Assembly (NCBI GenBank): GCA_024644435.1 | Contig: JAHEKZ010000006.1 | Span: 34,655 to 82,783, forward strand | Direction: 5' to 3' | From: Actinomycetes bacterium | Lineage (GTDB): Bacteria > Actinomycetota > Actinomycetes > JAHEKZ01 | Length of the DNA stretch: 48,129 bases | Shown here: positions 36,932 to 45,577 of the stretch, in pieces | How positions within the stretch are numbered: the first letter of the stretch is position 1 | How the letters are laid out: the number at the start of each line of letters is the position of its first letter | Position numbers and translations under genes: made by a program | The notes under the pieces: generated by a model | Databases searched by the model: none | Seen by the model: only the letters and a program-made list of their open reading frames with translations | Told to the model about the DNA's origin: nothing

Positions 36932-36956
36932 GTGACAGGGTGACAGGGTGACCAGG
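36932..36956 (+). repeat. Tandem GTGACAGG repeats at the rsmD start
   Basis: GTGACAGG occurs at 36932-36939 and 36940-36947, followed by GTGACCAGG at 36948-36956, whose GTG is the likely rsmD start. Each unit carries a GTG in a different frame, and the preceding unit supplies an AGGG ribosome-site-like sequence. Confidence 0.6.
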
Positions 36957-37580
36957 ATCGTTGCCGGACGTGCCAGGGGTCGGCGGCTCAGCGTGCCGTC
37001 CACCGGCACCCGACCGACTTCGGACCGGGCGCGCGAGGCGGTCTTCTCCAGCCTCGAGTCGATCAGGGGCCCCTTCGTCAATGCCGTGGTCCTCGACCTG
37101 TATGCCGGCTCAGGAGCGCTGGGGCTGGAGGCCGCGTCGCGGGGTGCCGTGCGGGTCGATCTCGTCGAGTCCGACCGTCGGGCGGTGCGGGTGATCGAGG
37201 ACAACGTGTCCGCGGTCGTCGATGGCTCGCCGGATCCTCACCCGGTCGTGTCAGTGCACAGCGGCAGCGTGCACCGATGGTTGACCCGAGCGGTGGCAGC
37301 GGCCGGTTCGGGGACAGCGGTGGCGTACGACGTGGTCTTCTGCGACCCGCCCTACAGCACGTCCAGCTCGGACGTGGCGGAGGTGATTTCGACCCTGCGT
37401 GAGGCTGGGCTGCTGGCCGATGGCGCACTGGTCGTCGTCGAGCGGGCCCACCGAGCCTCCGACTGGCACTGGCCCGCGGGGTTCGGCGCGCTGCGCGACA
37501 GCGCCTACGGCGAGGCACACCTCTGGGTCGCTGCTGTCGAGGCCGGCGGACCGCCCAGTGATAGCGTCGCGCCGTGCTGA
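36948..37580 (+). CDS. rsmD: 16S rRNA (guanine(966)-N2)-methyltransferase
   Basis: RsmD methylates G966 of 16S rRNA. The start MTRIVAGRARGRRLSVP is the family hallmark. Then follow LDLYAGSGALGLEAASRGA (SAM motif I), LVESDRRAV and the N-methylase motif FCDPPYSTS (about residue 130). Length 210. Its last 7 nt overlap coaD, as in many genomes where rsmD-coaD form an operon. Confidence 0.93.
   Translation: MTRIVAGRARGRRLSVPSTGTRPTSDRAREAVFSSLESIRGPFVNAVVLDLYAGSGALGLEAASRGAVRVDLVESDRRAVRVIEDNVSAVVDGSPDPHPVVSVHSGSVHRWLTRAVAAAGSGTAVAYDVVFCDPPYSTSSSDVAEVISTLREAGLLADGALVVVERAHRASDWHWPAGFGALRDSAYGEAHLWVAAVEAGGPPSDSVAPC
37562..37567 (+). promoter_or_regulatory. Possible coaD -10 element
   Basis: TAGCGT, inside the rsmD end, stands 6 nt before the coaD GTG: leaderless-type spacing within an apparent operon. 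Confidence 0.3.
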
Positions 37581-38065
37581 GCGTCGTCTGTCCCGGATCC
37601 TTCGACCCGGTCACCAACGGTCATGTCGACATCATCGAGCGGGCCTCCAAGCTCGCCGACCAGGTGTACATCGCGGTGATGGTCAACAAGAACAAGCGGG
37701 GCCTGTTCCCCGTGGAGCGGCGCATCGAGCTCCTCGGCGCCTCTCTCGAGCACCTGGACAACGTGTCGATCGAGACGTTCTCCGGCCTCTTGGTCGACTA
37801 CTGCCAGGCGCGAGGTGCCCGGGCGATCGTCAAGGGCCTGCGCGCGGTCGGTGACTTCGACTACGAGCTGCAGATGGCGCAGATGAACCACCGGCTGACA
37901 GAGGTCGACACGCTCTTTGTGGCCACGAACCCGCTGTACTCCTTCCTCTCGTCCAGTCTGATCAAGGAGGTCGCCGCCTTTGGTGGCGACATCGAGGGAC
38001 TGGTGCCCGCCCCAGTGCTCGAGCCCCTCGTGGCGGCGTTGAGGTCACCGGAGCCCCCCGCATGA
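37574..38065 (+). CDS. coaD: Phosphopantetheine adenylyltransferase
   Basis: CoaD joins 4'-phosphopantetheine and ATP to dephospho-CoA, the penultimate step of CoA synthesis. The nucleotidyltransferase motif CPGSFDPVTNGHVDIIERA opens the protein. KGLRAVGDFDYELQMAQMN and NPLYSFLSSSLIKEVAAFGG are typical family segments. Length 163 is standard. It overlaps rsmD by 7 nt and is followed by a hairpin without a T tract. Confidence 0.97.
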   Translation: MLSVVCPGSFDPVTNGHVDIIERASKLADQVYIAVMVNKNKRGLFPVERRIELLGASLEHLDNVSIETFSGLLVDYCQARGARAIVKGLRAVGDFDYELQMAQMNHRLTEVDTLFVATNPLYSFLSSSLIKEVAAFGGDIEGLVPAPVLEPLVAALRSPEPPA

Positions 38066-38081
38066 GCATGCACGGCAGTTC

Positions 38082-38112
38082 TGCCTGACCTGGAGCCATC
38101 CAGGGTCAGGCA
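38082..38112 (+). terminator. Hairpin after coaD
   Basis: TGCCTGACCTGGA (38082-38094) pairs with TCCA-GGTCAGGCA (38099-38112, one bulged G) around a 4-nt loop. No T run follows, so termination would be imperfect; it lies 24 nt before the next start. Confidence 0.5.
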
Positions 38113-38135
38113 CCCATCGATTCCCAGGAGGTCTC

Positions 38136-38660
38136 GTGGAGATCCACGACAAGCTCGACGAGCTGAGCGAGGCGCTCGAGAGCGCGCGAGCGGTGCCGAT
38201 GTCGGCCTCGTGCATGGTGAACCGCGCCGATCTGCTCGCTGGGCTCGATGATGTCCGGCGTCAGCTGCCGGCCGACCTCAAACGGGCCGACGCCCTGCTG
38301 GCAGACGCGGAGGCAGTGATCGCGACCGCCCACCGCCAGGGCGATGAGATCATCGCGGGTGCGCACGACGAGAAGATGCGGCTGGTAGCAGACACCGAGG
38401 TGCTGGCGCAGGCTGAGCGCGAGGCGGGGCGGATCATCGCCGGTGCCGAGGCCGAGGCCGACCGCATGCAGCGCGAGATCGATGACTACATCGATGCCAA
38501 GCTGGCGAACTTCGAGCTGGTTCTCACCAAGACCCTGGAGGCGGTGGCCAGGGGACGCGACAAGATCGCTGGGCGTCGTGCGGTGGAAGAGCTGTCCGGG
38601 ATCGACCTGCCCGACTTCGACGAGGGGCAGCAGGGGGCCGAGGGCGAAACCCGGCCCTGA
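38136..38660 (+). CDS. sepIVA: SepIVA-like DivIVA-domain coiled-coil protein
   Basis: The 174 residues are nearly all helical with long charged heptads, for example AQAEREAGRIIAGAEAEADRMQREIDDYID. It resembles DivIVA and F-ATPase b-type coiled coils. In mycobacteria the gene in this place (Rv2927c, MSMEG_2416) is SepIVA, a septal/envelope growth factor; assignment here rests on position and fold. GTG start with AGGAGG 5 nt upstream. No membrane segment is seen, so it is probably cytosolic at the division site or pole. Confidence 0.65.
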   Translation: MEIHDKLDELSEALESARAVPMSASCMVNRADLLAGLDDVRRQLPADLKRADALLADAEAVIATAHRQGDEIIAGAHDEKMRLVADTEVLAQAEREAGRIIAGAEAEADRMQREIDDYIDAKLANFELVLTKTLEAVARGRDKIAGRRAVEELSGIDLPDFDEGQQGAEGETRP

Positions 38661-38730
38661 CACCACCCCCTGACCCGACCCCCCTTCCGCACCCCTCCTG
38701 CCGCACGTCTCGCGCAGGTGCGCTCCCGGT

Positions 38731-38759
38731 TTGGGCCGTCCGGCCGGCTCGGCTACCCT
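38731..38759 (+). promoter_or_regulatory. Promoter of the DUF177-rpmF-rnc-mutM operon
   Basis: TTGGGC (38731-38736) and TACCCT (38754-38759) have a 17-nt spacer. Transcription would start near 38766, leaving a UTR of about 95 nt before the DUF177 gene; I see no recognised riboswitch in it. Confidence 0.55.
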
Positions 38760-38860
38760 GGTGCGTGGTCTCGTCCCTGAGGCCGCAGTCCAGACTGCCC
38801 AAGGTCGTGCCCAGCCTCGCTCCGACGAGGTAGCGGGTGTGCGCCAGGAGAACACCGAAC

Positions 38861-39394
38861 GTGTCCCGCCTCAATCCGCGAGACCCGCTGGTACTCGACA
38901 CCCAACAGGTGGCGAGACGCCCCGGGACGATGATCGAGGTCGAACGCACGGTGGAGGCACCGTCTGGGCTCGGCACAGACGTGGTCGGTGTCCCCGAAGG
39001 TTCGCCGGTCGAGCTGCAGCTGCGGCTCGAGTCGGTGGTCGAAGGGGTGCTGGTGTCCGGCCTCGGCCGGGCGCAGGCGAGAGGTGAATGCGTACGGTGC
39101 CTGGATCCGGTCGTGATCGACCTGGTCCTGCACCTGCAGGAGCTCTTCGCCTACCCCGAGAGCGCCGCAGCTGATGCGGACGAGATCGTGCAGGTGGAAG
39201 ACGAGTTCGTCGACTTCGAGCCCGTGCTGCGGGACGCCGTCGTGCTCGCCTTGCCCCTGCAACCGGTGTGCCAGGACGACTGTCTCGGCCTCTGCGCCAT
39301 GTGTGGCGCTCGGCTGAACGACGACCCGGAGCACCAGCACGACCAGGTCGACCCTCGATGGGCCGCCCTGGGAGAACTGCACCAGAACGACTGA
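38861..39394 (+). CDS. DUF177 (YceD-family) protein
   Basis: DUF177 proteins precede rpmF in most bacteria and are linked to 23S rRNA/ribosome assembly, though the exact role is unsettled. The 177 residues show [14 protein letters not shown] and the Cys-rich end [18 protein letters not shown], which may bind zinc. GTG 38861 has AGGAG 10 nt upstream and fits better than the track start at 38837. It is co-transcribed with rpmF 49 nt downstream. Confidence 0.9.
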   Translation: MSRLNPRDPLVLDTQQVARRPGTMIEVERTVEAPSGLGTDVVGVPEGSPVELQLRLESVVEGVLVSGLGRAQARGECVRCLDPVVIDLVLHLQELFAYPESAAADADEIVQVEDEFVDFEPVLRDAVVLALPLQPVCQDDCLGLCAMCGARLNDDPEHQHDQVDPRWAALGELHQND

Positions 39395-39443
39395 CCAGCA
39401 ACAGACGCGCTGAGCGCGTCCTACGGACTAGAAGGGCATCGCT

Positions 39444-39617
39444 GTGGCCGTCCCGAAGCGGAAGACGTCGCGCTCCAACACCCGATCGCGTCGGGCTAAC
39501 TGGAAGGCGGCCCGTCCGACCGTCGTCACGTGCGACCGCTGCCGCGAGCCCAAGCTCCCGCACGTGGCATGTCCCACCTGTGGCACCTACAACGGCCGAC
39601 AGGTCACCTCGGTCTGA
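39444..39617 (+). CDS. rpmF: 50S ribosomal protein L32
   Basis: The 57 residues read [20 protein letters not shown] at the start. Zinc-type cysteines follow in CDRC and CPTC. This is the normal L32 layout. It is too short for the ORF track. GTG start with AAGGG 7 nt upstream. The DUF177-rpmF-rnc order is widely conserved. Confidence 0.96.
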   Translation: MAVPKRKTSRSNTRSRRANWKAARPTVVTCDRCREPKLPHVACPTCGTYNGRQVTSV

Positions 39618-39630
39618 GCGGTCCCTGTTC

Positions 39631-40416
39631 GTGACCGCCTCTGATGTCGACCCGGCCACGGTGCCGCACCCGCTGCTCGCCGCCCTCCAGGTCGAGCTCT
39701 CGGCGTCCATGCTGGAACAGGCGCTGACGCACCGTTCCTACGCCTACGAGAACGGTGGGCTGCCGACCAATGAGCGCCTGGAGTTCCTTGGTGACTCGGT
39801 GCTCGGTCTGGTGGTCACCGAGCGGCTCTACCGAAGCCACCCCGACCTGCCCGAAGGTCAGCTCGCCAAGCTGCGCTCGGCGGTGGTGAACATGCGGGCT
39901 CTGGCCGAGGTGGCCCGATCCCTCGGGCTCGGCGAGCACCTCCGACTGGGCAAGGGCGAGGAAGCCACCGGCGGTCGAGACAAGTCGTCGATCCTGGCCG
40001 ACGGTGTCGAGGCCCTGATCGGTGCTGTCTACGTCGAGCAGGGCATCGACGTCGCCACCGGAGCGGTACATCGGCTCTTTGACCCGGTGATCGAACGGGC
40101 CCCGCTGCTCGGTGCCGGTCTCGACTGGAAGACCAGCCTGCAGGAGCTGTCCGCCGAACGTGAGCTCGGCGTCCCCGAGTACCGGATCGACGAGTCAGGT
40201 CCAGACCATGCCAAGTCTTTCGTGGCAACGGTGGTGCTGCGGGACGGCGCGCACGGCAGTGGCCGGGGCAACTCCAAGAAGGAGGCCGAGCAGGAGGCTG
40301 CCGCTGTGACCTGGGAGGAGTTGACCGCCGACTCTTCGACCGATGCTCCTCGCGAGGACGCCCAGGCCGTTGACCGCGCCGCTACTGACTCGGCCGCCCC
40401 TGAGTCCGGTGCCTGA
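39631..40416 (+). CDS. rnc: Ribonuclease III
   Basis: RNase III cuts double-stranded RNA in rRNA and mRNA processing. The catalytic signature [14 protein letters not shown] lies at about residues 47-60, with [15 protein letters not shown] later in the nuclease domain. A C-terminal dsRNA-binding domain (about 165-235) ends in [16 protein letters not shown], followed by an acidic tail. The track ORF starts 121 codons too early, inside the DUF177 gene; GTG 39631 is 13 nt after rpmF. The end overlaps mutM by 8 nt. Confidence 0.95.
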   Translation: MTASDVDPATVPHPLLAALQVELSASMLEQALTHRSYAYENGGLPTNERLEFLGDSVLGLVVTERLYRSHPDLPEGQLAKLRSAVVNMRALAEVARSLGLGEHLRLGKGEEATGGRDKSSILADGVEALIGAVYVEQGIDVATGAVHRLFDPVIERAPLLGAGLDWKTSLQELSAERELGVPEYRIDESGPDHAKSFVATVVLRDGAHGSGRGNSKKEAEQEAAAVTWEELTADSSTDAPREDAQAVDRAATDSAAPESGA

Positions 40417-41296
40417 GCTACCCGAGGTCGAGACCGTCCGGCAGGGCCTGGAGCACCATCTGGCCAGCCGAACGATCGTGCGGGCCAGCGCCTTGCACCC
40501 GCGAGTCGCCCGTCGCCACCTGCTCGGCGGTGCCGACCTCTGCGACCGGCTGACCGGGCGCCGCTGCCTGGGTGTCGAACGGCGCGGCAAGTACCTGTGG
40601 GTGCCGATGGAGCCGCGGGACGATCCTGAGGGTGAGGCTCTGGTGGCCCACCTGGGGATGAGTGGACAGTTCCGTGTCACCGACCAGCCGTTGCGCGGCC
40701 ACGGCCACCTGCGGTTCGACGCACTGCTCGATGACGGCCGGTGGTTGTCGTTCCTTGACCAGCGCACGTTCGGCGGCCTGTCGTGGGATGTCCTGAGCCC
40801 GGACCGGCTCGGGCTGCGCGTGGTGCCGACGACCCTCCGACAGATCGCACCCGACCCGTTCGAGGGCGGCTACGACCTGGATGCCGTTGTTTCCGACATC
40901 CGGCGGCGGCGCAGTGAGATCAAGCGTGTACTGCTCGACCAGCGTGTGGTGTCGGGCATCGGCAACATCTACGCCGACGAGGCGCTCTGGCGGGCGAAGG
41001 TGCATCCCGAGCGATCCGCGCACCTGATGCCGGCGAAGGCCGTCGTCGCGACGCTGCAGGCCGCGCGAGACGTGATGGCCGAGGCCCTCGGTCAGGGAGG
41101 GACGTCGTTCGACGCCCTGTACGTGAACGTCAACGGCGAGAGCGGCTACTTCGAGCGGTCGCTGGCGGTGTACGGGCGCGAGGATCTGGCGTGCCGTCGG
41201 TGCGGCGCGCCGATCCGGCGGCTCCACTTCATGAACCGCAGTTCGTACGTGTGCCAGCGCTGTCAGCGGCCACCCCGCCGTAGCCCGCCGCCGTAG
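40409..41296 (+). CDS. mutM: Formamidopyrimidine-DNA glycosylase
   Basis: MutM excises 8-oxoguanine and ring-opened purines and cuts the resulting abasic site. After the initiator Met the protein begins [13 protein letters not shown], whose Pro is the catalytic N-terminal residue, so the start must be GTG 40409 and not the track's 40343. [15 protein letters not shown] marks the H2TH domain, and [24 protein letters not shown] the C-terminal zinc finger. Length 295. It overlaps the rnc end by 8 nt. Confidence 0.95.
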   Translation: MPELPEVETVRQGLEHHLASRTIVRASALHPRVARRHLLGGADLCDRLTGRRCLGVERRGKYLWVPMEPRDDPEGEALVAHLGMSGQFRVTDQPLRGHGHLRFDALLDDGRWLSFLDQRTFGGLSWDVLSPDRLGLRVVPTTLRQIAPDPFEGGYDLDAVVSDIRRRRSEIKRVLLDQRVVSGIGNIYADEALWRAKVHPERSAHLMPAKAVVATLQAARDVMAEALGQGGTSFDALYVNVNGESGYFERSLAVYGREDLACRRCGAPIRRLHFMNRSSYVCQRCQRPPRRSPPP

Positions 41297-41314
41297 CCCT
41301 CCCGTGCGTCGCAG

Positions 41315-41345
41315 CCCCCAGCGCAGCCCCCCAGCCCAGCCCCCC
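41315..41345 (-). other. G-quadruplex motif on the minus strand
   Basis: Read on the minus strand, this C-rich stretch is GGGGGG-CT-GGG-CT-GGGGGG-CTGCGCT-GGGGG, which meets the four-run G-quadruplex pattern with loops of 2, 2 and 7 nt. It lies 19 nt after mutM and about 65 nt before the next promoter. As mRNA the plus strand is C-rich and G-poor, so a Rho loading site is another possibility. Confidence 0.6.
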
Positions 41346-41410
41346 AGCGCGTCGCCCTAGCCCGTCCGGGTGATCAGATGGGCCGATCACGCAGGGATCG
41401 TGACCTCTTC

Positions 41411-41440
41411 TTGACCTTCCCGATACAGGAGTGTCACCCT
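41411..41440 (+). promoter_or_regulatory. Promoter of the small coiled-coil gene
   Basis: TTGACC (41411-41416) and CACCCT (41435-41440) have an 18-nt spacer, giving a start near 41447. AGGAAGGGG follows as ribosome site. Confidence 0.5.
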
Positions 41441-41478
41441 GAAGGTCACTACGTTGTCCAGGAAGGGGCCCTCTAGTC

Positions 41479-41700
41479 ATGGCGAAGGCGATCTTTGGCC
41501 ACGTCGGCGGTCCCGACCCACGACTTCTCGCCGAGGTGGCGCGTCTGCGTCGCCGCGTGAGCGAGCTCCAGTCCGAGGTCGAGCGACTCACTGCCGAGAA
41601 CCAGGCTCTGCTCCCCGAGACGATCGGTGAGTCCCTCGTAGACGAGATCATCACCCTCGACACCGCCCGCCCCGAGCACTCGGCTCCCGCGCTCGCCTGA
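41479..41700 (+). CDS. Small coiled-coil protein of unknown function
   Basis: The 73 residues include a clear coiled coil (LLAEVARLRRRVSELQSEVERLTAENQAL, about 20-48) and an acidic C-terminal tail. I do not recognise a family. It has its own promoter and AGGAAGGGG ribosome site and lies between mutM and smc, where mycobacteria carry other genes, so it may be lineage-specific. Confidence 0.7.
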   Translation: MAKAIFGHVGGPDPRLLAEVARLRRRVSELQSEVERLTAENQALLPETIGESLVDEIITLDTARPEHSAPALA

Positions 41701-41764
41701 GCCCGCGTTCGTCACCCGTTGGGTGGTTCTGCGCGTCCAGTGACGTCGGCTGCACGCTGATCGG

Positions 41765-41770
41765 TAGGCT
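41765..41770 (+). promoter_or_regulatory. Possible smc -10 element
   Basis: TAGGCT with a TGACGT 18 nt upstream (41741-41746) could form the smc promoter, leaving a UTR of about 170 nt. The rest of the 247-nt gap shows no recognised RNA element apart from the hairpin at 41888. Confidence 0.3.
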
Positions 41771-41887
41771 GGCTCCGTTCGTGATGAAGGTGTTCGACCC
41801 GCTCTGACCGGCGAGGCATTCCCCACCGTGCCCGGTCGTTGCCGGTGCGGTGCAGGCCGTACCGGTCCGTCCACCCCTGATGTGGGA

Positions 41888-41909
41888 GGGCCCGCACTTT
41901 GTGGGGCCC
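41888..41909 (+). promoter_or_regulatory. Hairpin in the smc leader
   Basis: GGGCCCGCAC pairs with GTGGGGCCC across a TTT loop with one bulged base, 23 nt before the smc ribosome site. No T tract follows. It may affect smc translation or mRNA stability. Confidence 0.4.
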
Positions 41910-41947
41910 ATCGGCGTCGGGGGCCGACACCGCAGGAGTAACCCCCG

Positions 41948-44900
41948 GTGTACCTCAAGACCATCACGCTTCGTGGGTTCAAGTCGTTCGCCTCGGCCAC
42001 GACGTTGCGCTTCGAACCGGGCATCACCTGCGTCGTGGGTCCCAACGGATCCGGCAAGTCGAACGTCGTCGACGCGCTCTCCTGGGTCATGGGAGAGCAG
42101 GGCGCCAAGTCGTTGCGCGGCGGCAAGATGGAAGACGTCATCTTCGCCGGGACGTCGGGGCGACCACCGCTCGGGCGTGCCGAGGTGGTGCTCACCATCG
42201 ACAACACCGACGGCGCGCTCCCGATCGACTACACCGAGGTCACGATCTCGCGCACCATGTTCCGGAACGGCGGTTCGGAGTACGCGATCAACGGCGAGCC
42301 GTGCCGGTTGCTCGACGTCCAAGAGCTGCTCTCCGACTCAGGCATTGGTCGCGAGATGCACGTCATCGTCGGACAGGGGCAGCTCGACAGCGTCCTGTCG
42401 GCCACACCAGAGGACCGTCGCGGCTTCATCGAGGAAGCCGCCGGCGTGCTCAAGCACCGTAAGCGCAAAGAGAAGGCGATGCGCAAGCTCGACGCGATGG
42501 AGGCCAACCTCGTCCGGTTGACCGACCTGACGTCCGAGCTTCGGCGGCAGCTCAAGCCCCTCGGCCGACAGGCGGAGGTCGCCAGACGAGCAAGTGTGAT
42601 CCAGGCTGACGTCCGCGATGCCCGGCTGCGGATCCTGGCCGATGACCTGTCGGGATTTCGAGTGGCCCTCGAGCAGGAGGTCGCTGACGAGAACGCCCTG
42701 CTGAAGCTGCGCGCCGAGGCCGAGGCGGCTCTAACGACGTCGCAGCAGCGCGAGGTCGAGCTCGAGAGCGCCGTCGCGGCGACGTTGCCCGCCCTCACAG
42801 CCGCGCAAGAGACCTGGTTCCGGCTCTCCGGTCTGCGCGACCAGTTCCGTGGGCTGGCCACCTTGGCCACCGAACGAGTGCGGTTCGCCGCCGATGTCCC
42901 GACCCACCGAACCTCTGGCCGCGAGCCTGAGGACATGGAGCGGGAGGCCACCGAGATCCGCGAGCAGGAGAGCGCGCTCGGGGGAACCGTGCAGCGAGAC
43001 CGGGTCACCTTGGCGTCGGCCGAGCAGTACCGGCTCGAGGCCGAGCGGGCCCTCAGCGCTGAGGAGGCCCAGATCGCCGGTCAGCTCAGGGCCATCGCCG
43101 ATCGACGCGAGGGCATGGCGCAGCTCGCCGGCAAGGTGTCGGCCGCGCGCACCACCGTGGAGTCCGCAGCGGCCGAGCGGGAGCGGCTCGCGACCACCTT
43201 GGCGGAGGCCGAAGCCCGTGCGAGGCGAGCGCACGAGGAGTTCGCCAGCGTTGAGACGCAGATCGCCGGCCTCGACCAGGGCGAGGTCGACCTCGATTCC
43301 GAGTTCGAGCGGGCATCCCAGGCCCTCGCGCAGGCGCAAGAGCGGGTTGCTGCGCTCCGCGAGGAGGAGCGGACGGCGGAGCAGGAGCGGGCCGCGTTGG
43401 TGGCACGGGTCGAAGCGCTCGACATCGGCCTGGACCGCAAGGACGGCTCGGCGGCGCTGCTCGCTGCCTCCGACGACGTCTCGGGCCTCCTGGGCTCGGT
43501 TGCTGCCATTCTCACGATTGAGCCGGGTGCAGAGGCAGCGATCGCTGCAGGACTCGGAGCCGCCGCCGACGCTGTCGCCGTCGGATCGGTTGAATCCGCC
43601 GTCGGTGCCCTGGCGCTGCTGAAGCGCGATGACGCCGGACGCGCCGGCATCGTCGTCGGGGGAGGAGAGGACTTCGGGTCACGTGAGTGGCCGTCGTTGC
43701 CGGGATACGCCACCTACGCCGTCGATCTCGTCCAGGCTCCCGAACAGGTACGGCCGGCCCTGCACCGGCTGCTCGACCGCGTCGCTGTCGTGGATGGGAT
43801 CGACGACGCGCGCTCACTGATAGCCGCGCACCCTGACGTCACGGCGGTCACGCGCGAGGGAGACCTCATCGGTTCGGCCTTCGTGCAGGGCGGTTCTTCG
43901 AGGGCCCCCAGCCTTCTCGAGGTGCAGGCAGCGGTCGACGAGGCGAACGAGCAGCTGGTCGCCACCACCCACCGCTGTGAGCGACTCCGGTTCTCTCTGA
44001 CGCAGAGCACCGCCAGCGAGAACGAGGCGCAGCAACGGGTGGACGCCTCGCTGGTCCGGCTGCATGAGTCCGATGCCAGGTTGTCGGCCGTAGCCGAACA
44101 GCTCGGTCACCTCGGTTCAGCGGCCCGCAACGCGGCTGCCGAAGCGGCTCGGGTGCAGTCGGCTATCGATGCGGCCGGTGAACGTCACGAGGTGGCCTCC
44201 GCCTCACTGGCTGAGCTCGAGGAGCGCTTCGCCTCGGCGGAGCAGGCTCCCGACGTCGATGAGCCGGACACTGGGTCCCGCGACCAGCTGGCTGCTGACC
44301 TGATTGCCGCTCGCGAGGCTGAGACCGAGGCTCGTCTGGCGGTGCGCACCGGCGAGGAGCGTGCGCGCGCCCTGCACGGGCGGGCCGACCAGCTCGATCG
44401 GGCAGCCGTGGCTGAGCGCACGGCCCGCGAGGAGGCCAGAAGACTGGCCGAGCGGGCCGCCCGTGAAGCGGAGGTCGCCCAGGCGGTGCTGCGCGCGTGC
44501 GACATCGTCGGCGGTCGCCTTGATCGATCCCTTCAGATGGGTACCGAGGCACGAACGGCCGCTGACCACGGTCGAACGGTGCTGGAGGCCGAGCTGCTCG
44601 ACGTGCGGGCCCGCTCACGCGAGATCGTCGCCGAGCTCGACCAGCTCACCGACTCGGTCCACCGCGACGAGGTTGCGCGTACCGAGCAGCGCTTGCGGAT
44701 CGAACAGATCGAGGCCAGGGCGATGGAGGAGTTCGGTGTCGACGTCGAGTCGCTGATCGCCGAGTACGGACCCGAGCTGCTCGTACCCCCGCTTCCGCTG
44801 GCGCCGGACGAGGAAGAGCCCGATCCGCCGCGCCAACCCGTGCCGTATGTGCGGTCCGAGCAGGAAAAGCGGCTGAAGGCTGCCGAGCGCAATCTGGCCA

Positions 44901-45511
44901 TTCTCGGACGGGTAAACCCCCTGGCGCTCGAAGAGTTCACCGCGATGGAGGAGCGGCACCAGTTCCTCACCGAGCAGCTCGAGGACCTGAAGAAGACCAA
45001 GCGAGACCTGCTCGAGATCGTGCGTGAGGTGGATCAACGGGTGGAGCAGGTATTCACCGAGGCCTATCACGACGTGGCCCGTGAGTTCGTCGACGTGTTC
45101 GCTCGGCTCTTCCCTGGCGGTGAGGGGCAGCTGGTGCTGACCGAGCCGTCCGACATGCTCGCCACCGGGGTCGACATCGAGGCCCGGCCTCCCGGCAAGA
45201 AGGTCAAGCGGCTGTCGCTGCTGTCTGGTGGAGAGCGTTCACTGACGGCGGTGGCGTTCCTCGTGGCGCTCTTCAAAGCTCGGCCGAGTCCCTTCTACGT
45301 CCTCGATGAGGTCGAGGCGGCTCTTGACGACACGAACCTTGGCCGCTTGCTCGACATCTACGAAGAGCTACGTGAGAAGAGCCAGCTCATCGTGATCACC
45401 CACCAGAAACGCACGATGGAGGTCGCCGACGCGCTGTACGGCGTCTCGATGCGAGGCGACGGGGTGAGCGCGGTGATCAGCCAGCGTCTGCGTGAGGCCG
45501 AGTCTGCGTGA
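41948..45511 (+). CDS. smc: Chromosome segregation protein SMC
   Basis: SMC is the ATPase of the SMC-ScpAB condensin that organises and segregates chromosomes. The N-terminal head has GPNGSGKSNVVDAL (Walker A, residues 31-38 onward). Two long coiled coils (about 165-500 and 670-1020) flank a hinge (about 505-660) with GLLGSVAAIL and GLGAAADAV. The C-terminal head has LSGGERSLTAVAFLVALF (signature) and FYVLDEVEAALDD (Walker B). The 1187 residues are normal. GTG start with AGGAG upstream. scpA and scpB are not in this window. Confidence 0.97.
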   Translation: MYLKTITLRGFKSFASATTLRFEPGITCVVGPNGSGKSNVVDALSWVMGEQGAKSLRGGKMEDVIFAGTSGRPPLGRAEVVLTIDNTDGALPIDYTEVTISRTMFRNGGSEYAINGEPCRLLDVQELLSDSGIGREMHVIVGQGQLDSVLSATPEDRRGFIEEAAGVLKHRKRKEKAMRKLDAMEANLVRLTDLTSELRRQLKPLGRQAEVARRASVIQADVRDARLRILADDLSGFRVALEQEVADENALLKLRAEAEAALTTSQQREVELESAVAATLPALTAAQETWFRLSGLRDQFRGLATLATERVRFAADVPTHRTSGREPEDMEREATEIREQESALGGTVQRDRVTLASAEQYRLEAERALSAEEAQIAGQLRAIADRREGMAQLAGKVSAARTTVESAAAERERLATTLAEAEARARRAHEEFASVETQIAGLDQGEVDLDSEFERASQALAQAQERVAALREEERTAEQERAALVARVEALDIGLDRKDGSAALLAASDDVSGLLGSVAAILTIEPGAEAAIAAGLGAAADAVAVGSVESAVGALALLKRDDAGRAGIVVGGGEDFGSREWPSLPGYATYAVDLVQAPEQVRPALHRLLDRVAVVDGIDDARSLIAAHPDVTAVTREGDLIGSAFVQGGSSRAPSLLEVQAAVDEANEQLVATTHRCERLRFSLTQSTASENEAQQRVDASLVRLHESDARLSAVAEQLGHLGSAARNAAAEAARVQSAIDAAGERHEVASASLAELEERFASAEQAPDVDEPDTGSRDQLAADLIAAREAETEARLAVRTGEERARALHGRADQLDRAAVAERTAREEARRLAERAAREAEVAQAVLRACDIVGGRLDRSLQMGTEARTAADHGRTVLEAELLDVRARSREIVAELDQLTDSVHRDEVARTEQRLRIEQIEARAMEEFGVDVESLIAEYGPELLVPPLPLAPDEEEPDPPRQPVPYVRSEQEKRLKAAERNLAILGRVNPLALEEFTAMEERHQFLTEQLEDLKKTKRDLLEIVREVDQRVEQVFTEAYHDVAREFVDVFARLFPGGEGQLVLTEPSDMLATGVDIEARPPGKKVKRLSLLSGGERSLTAVAFLVALFKARPSPFYVLDEVEAALDDTNLGRLLDIYEELREKSQLIVITHQKRTMEVADALYGVSMRGDGVSAVISQRLREAESA

Positions 45512-45577
45512 GGCCGGCCCCGCGCGACCGCGTACGCGGGACCTTGACCACGTGACCGTGAGCGTGATCGTGACGCG

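Noticed and set aside
39268-39630. N-terminal extension of RNase III
   Set aside because: It overlaps the DUF177 gene and all of rpmF in another frame and is unrelated to RNase III.
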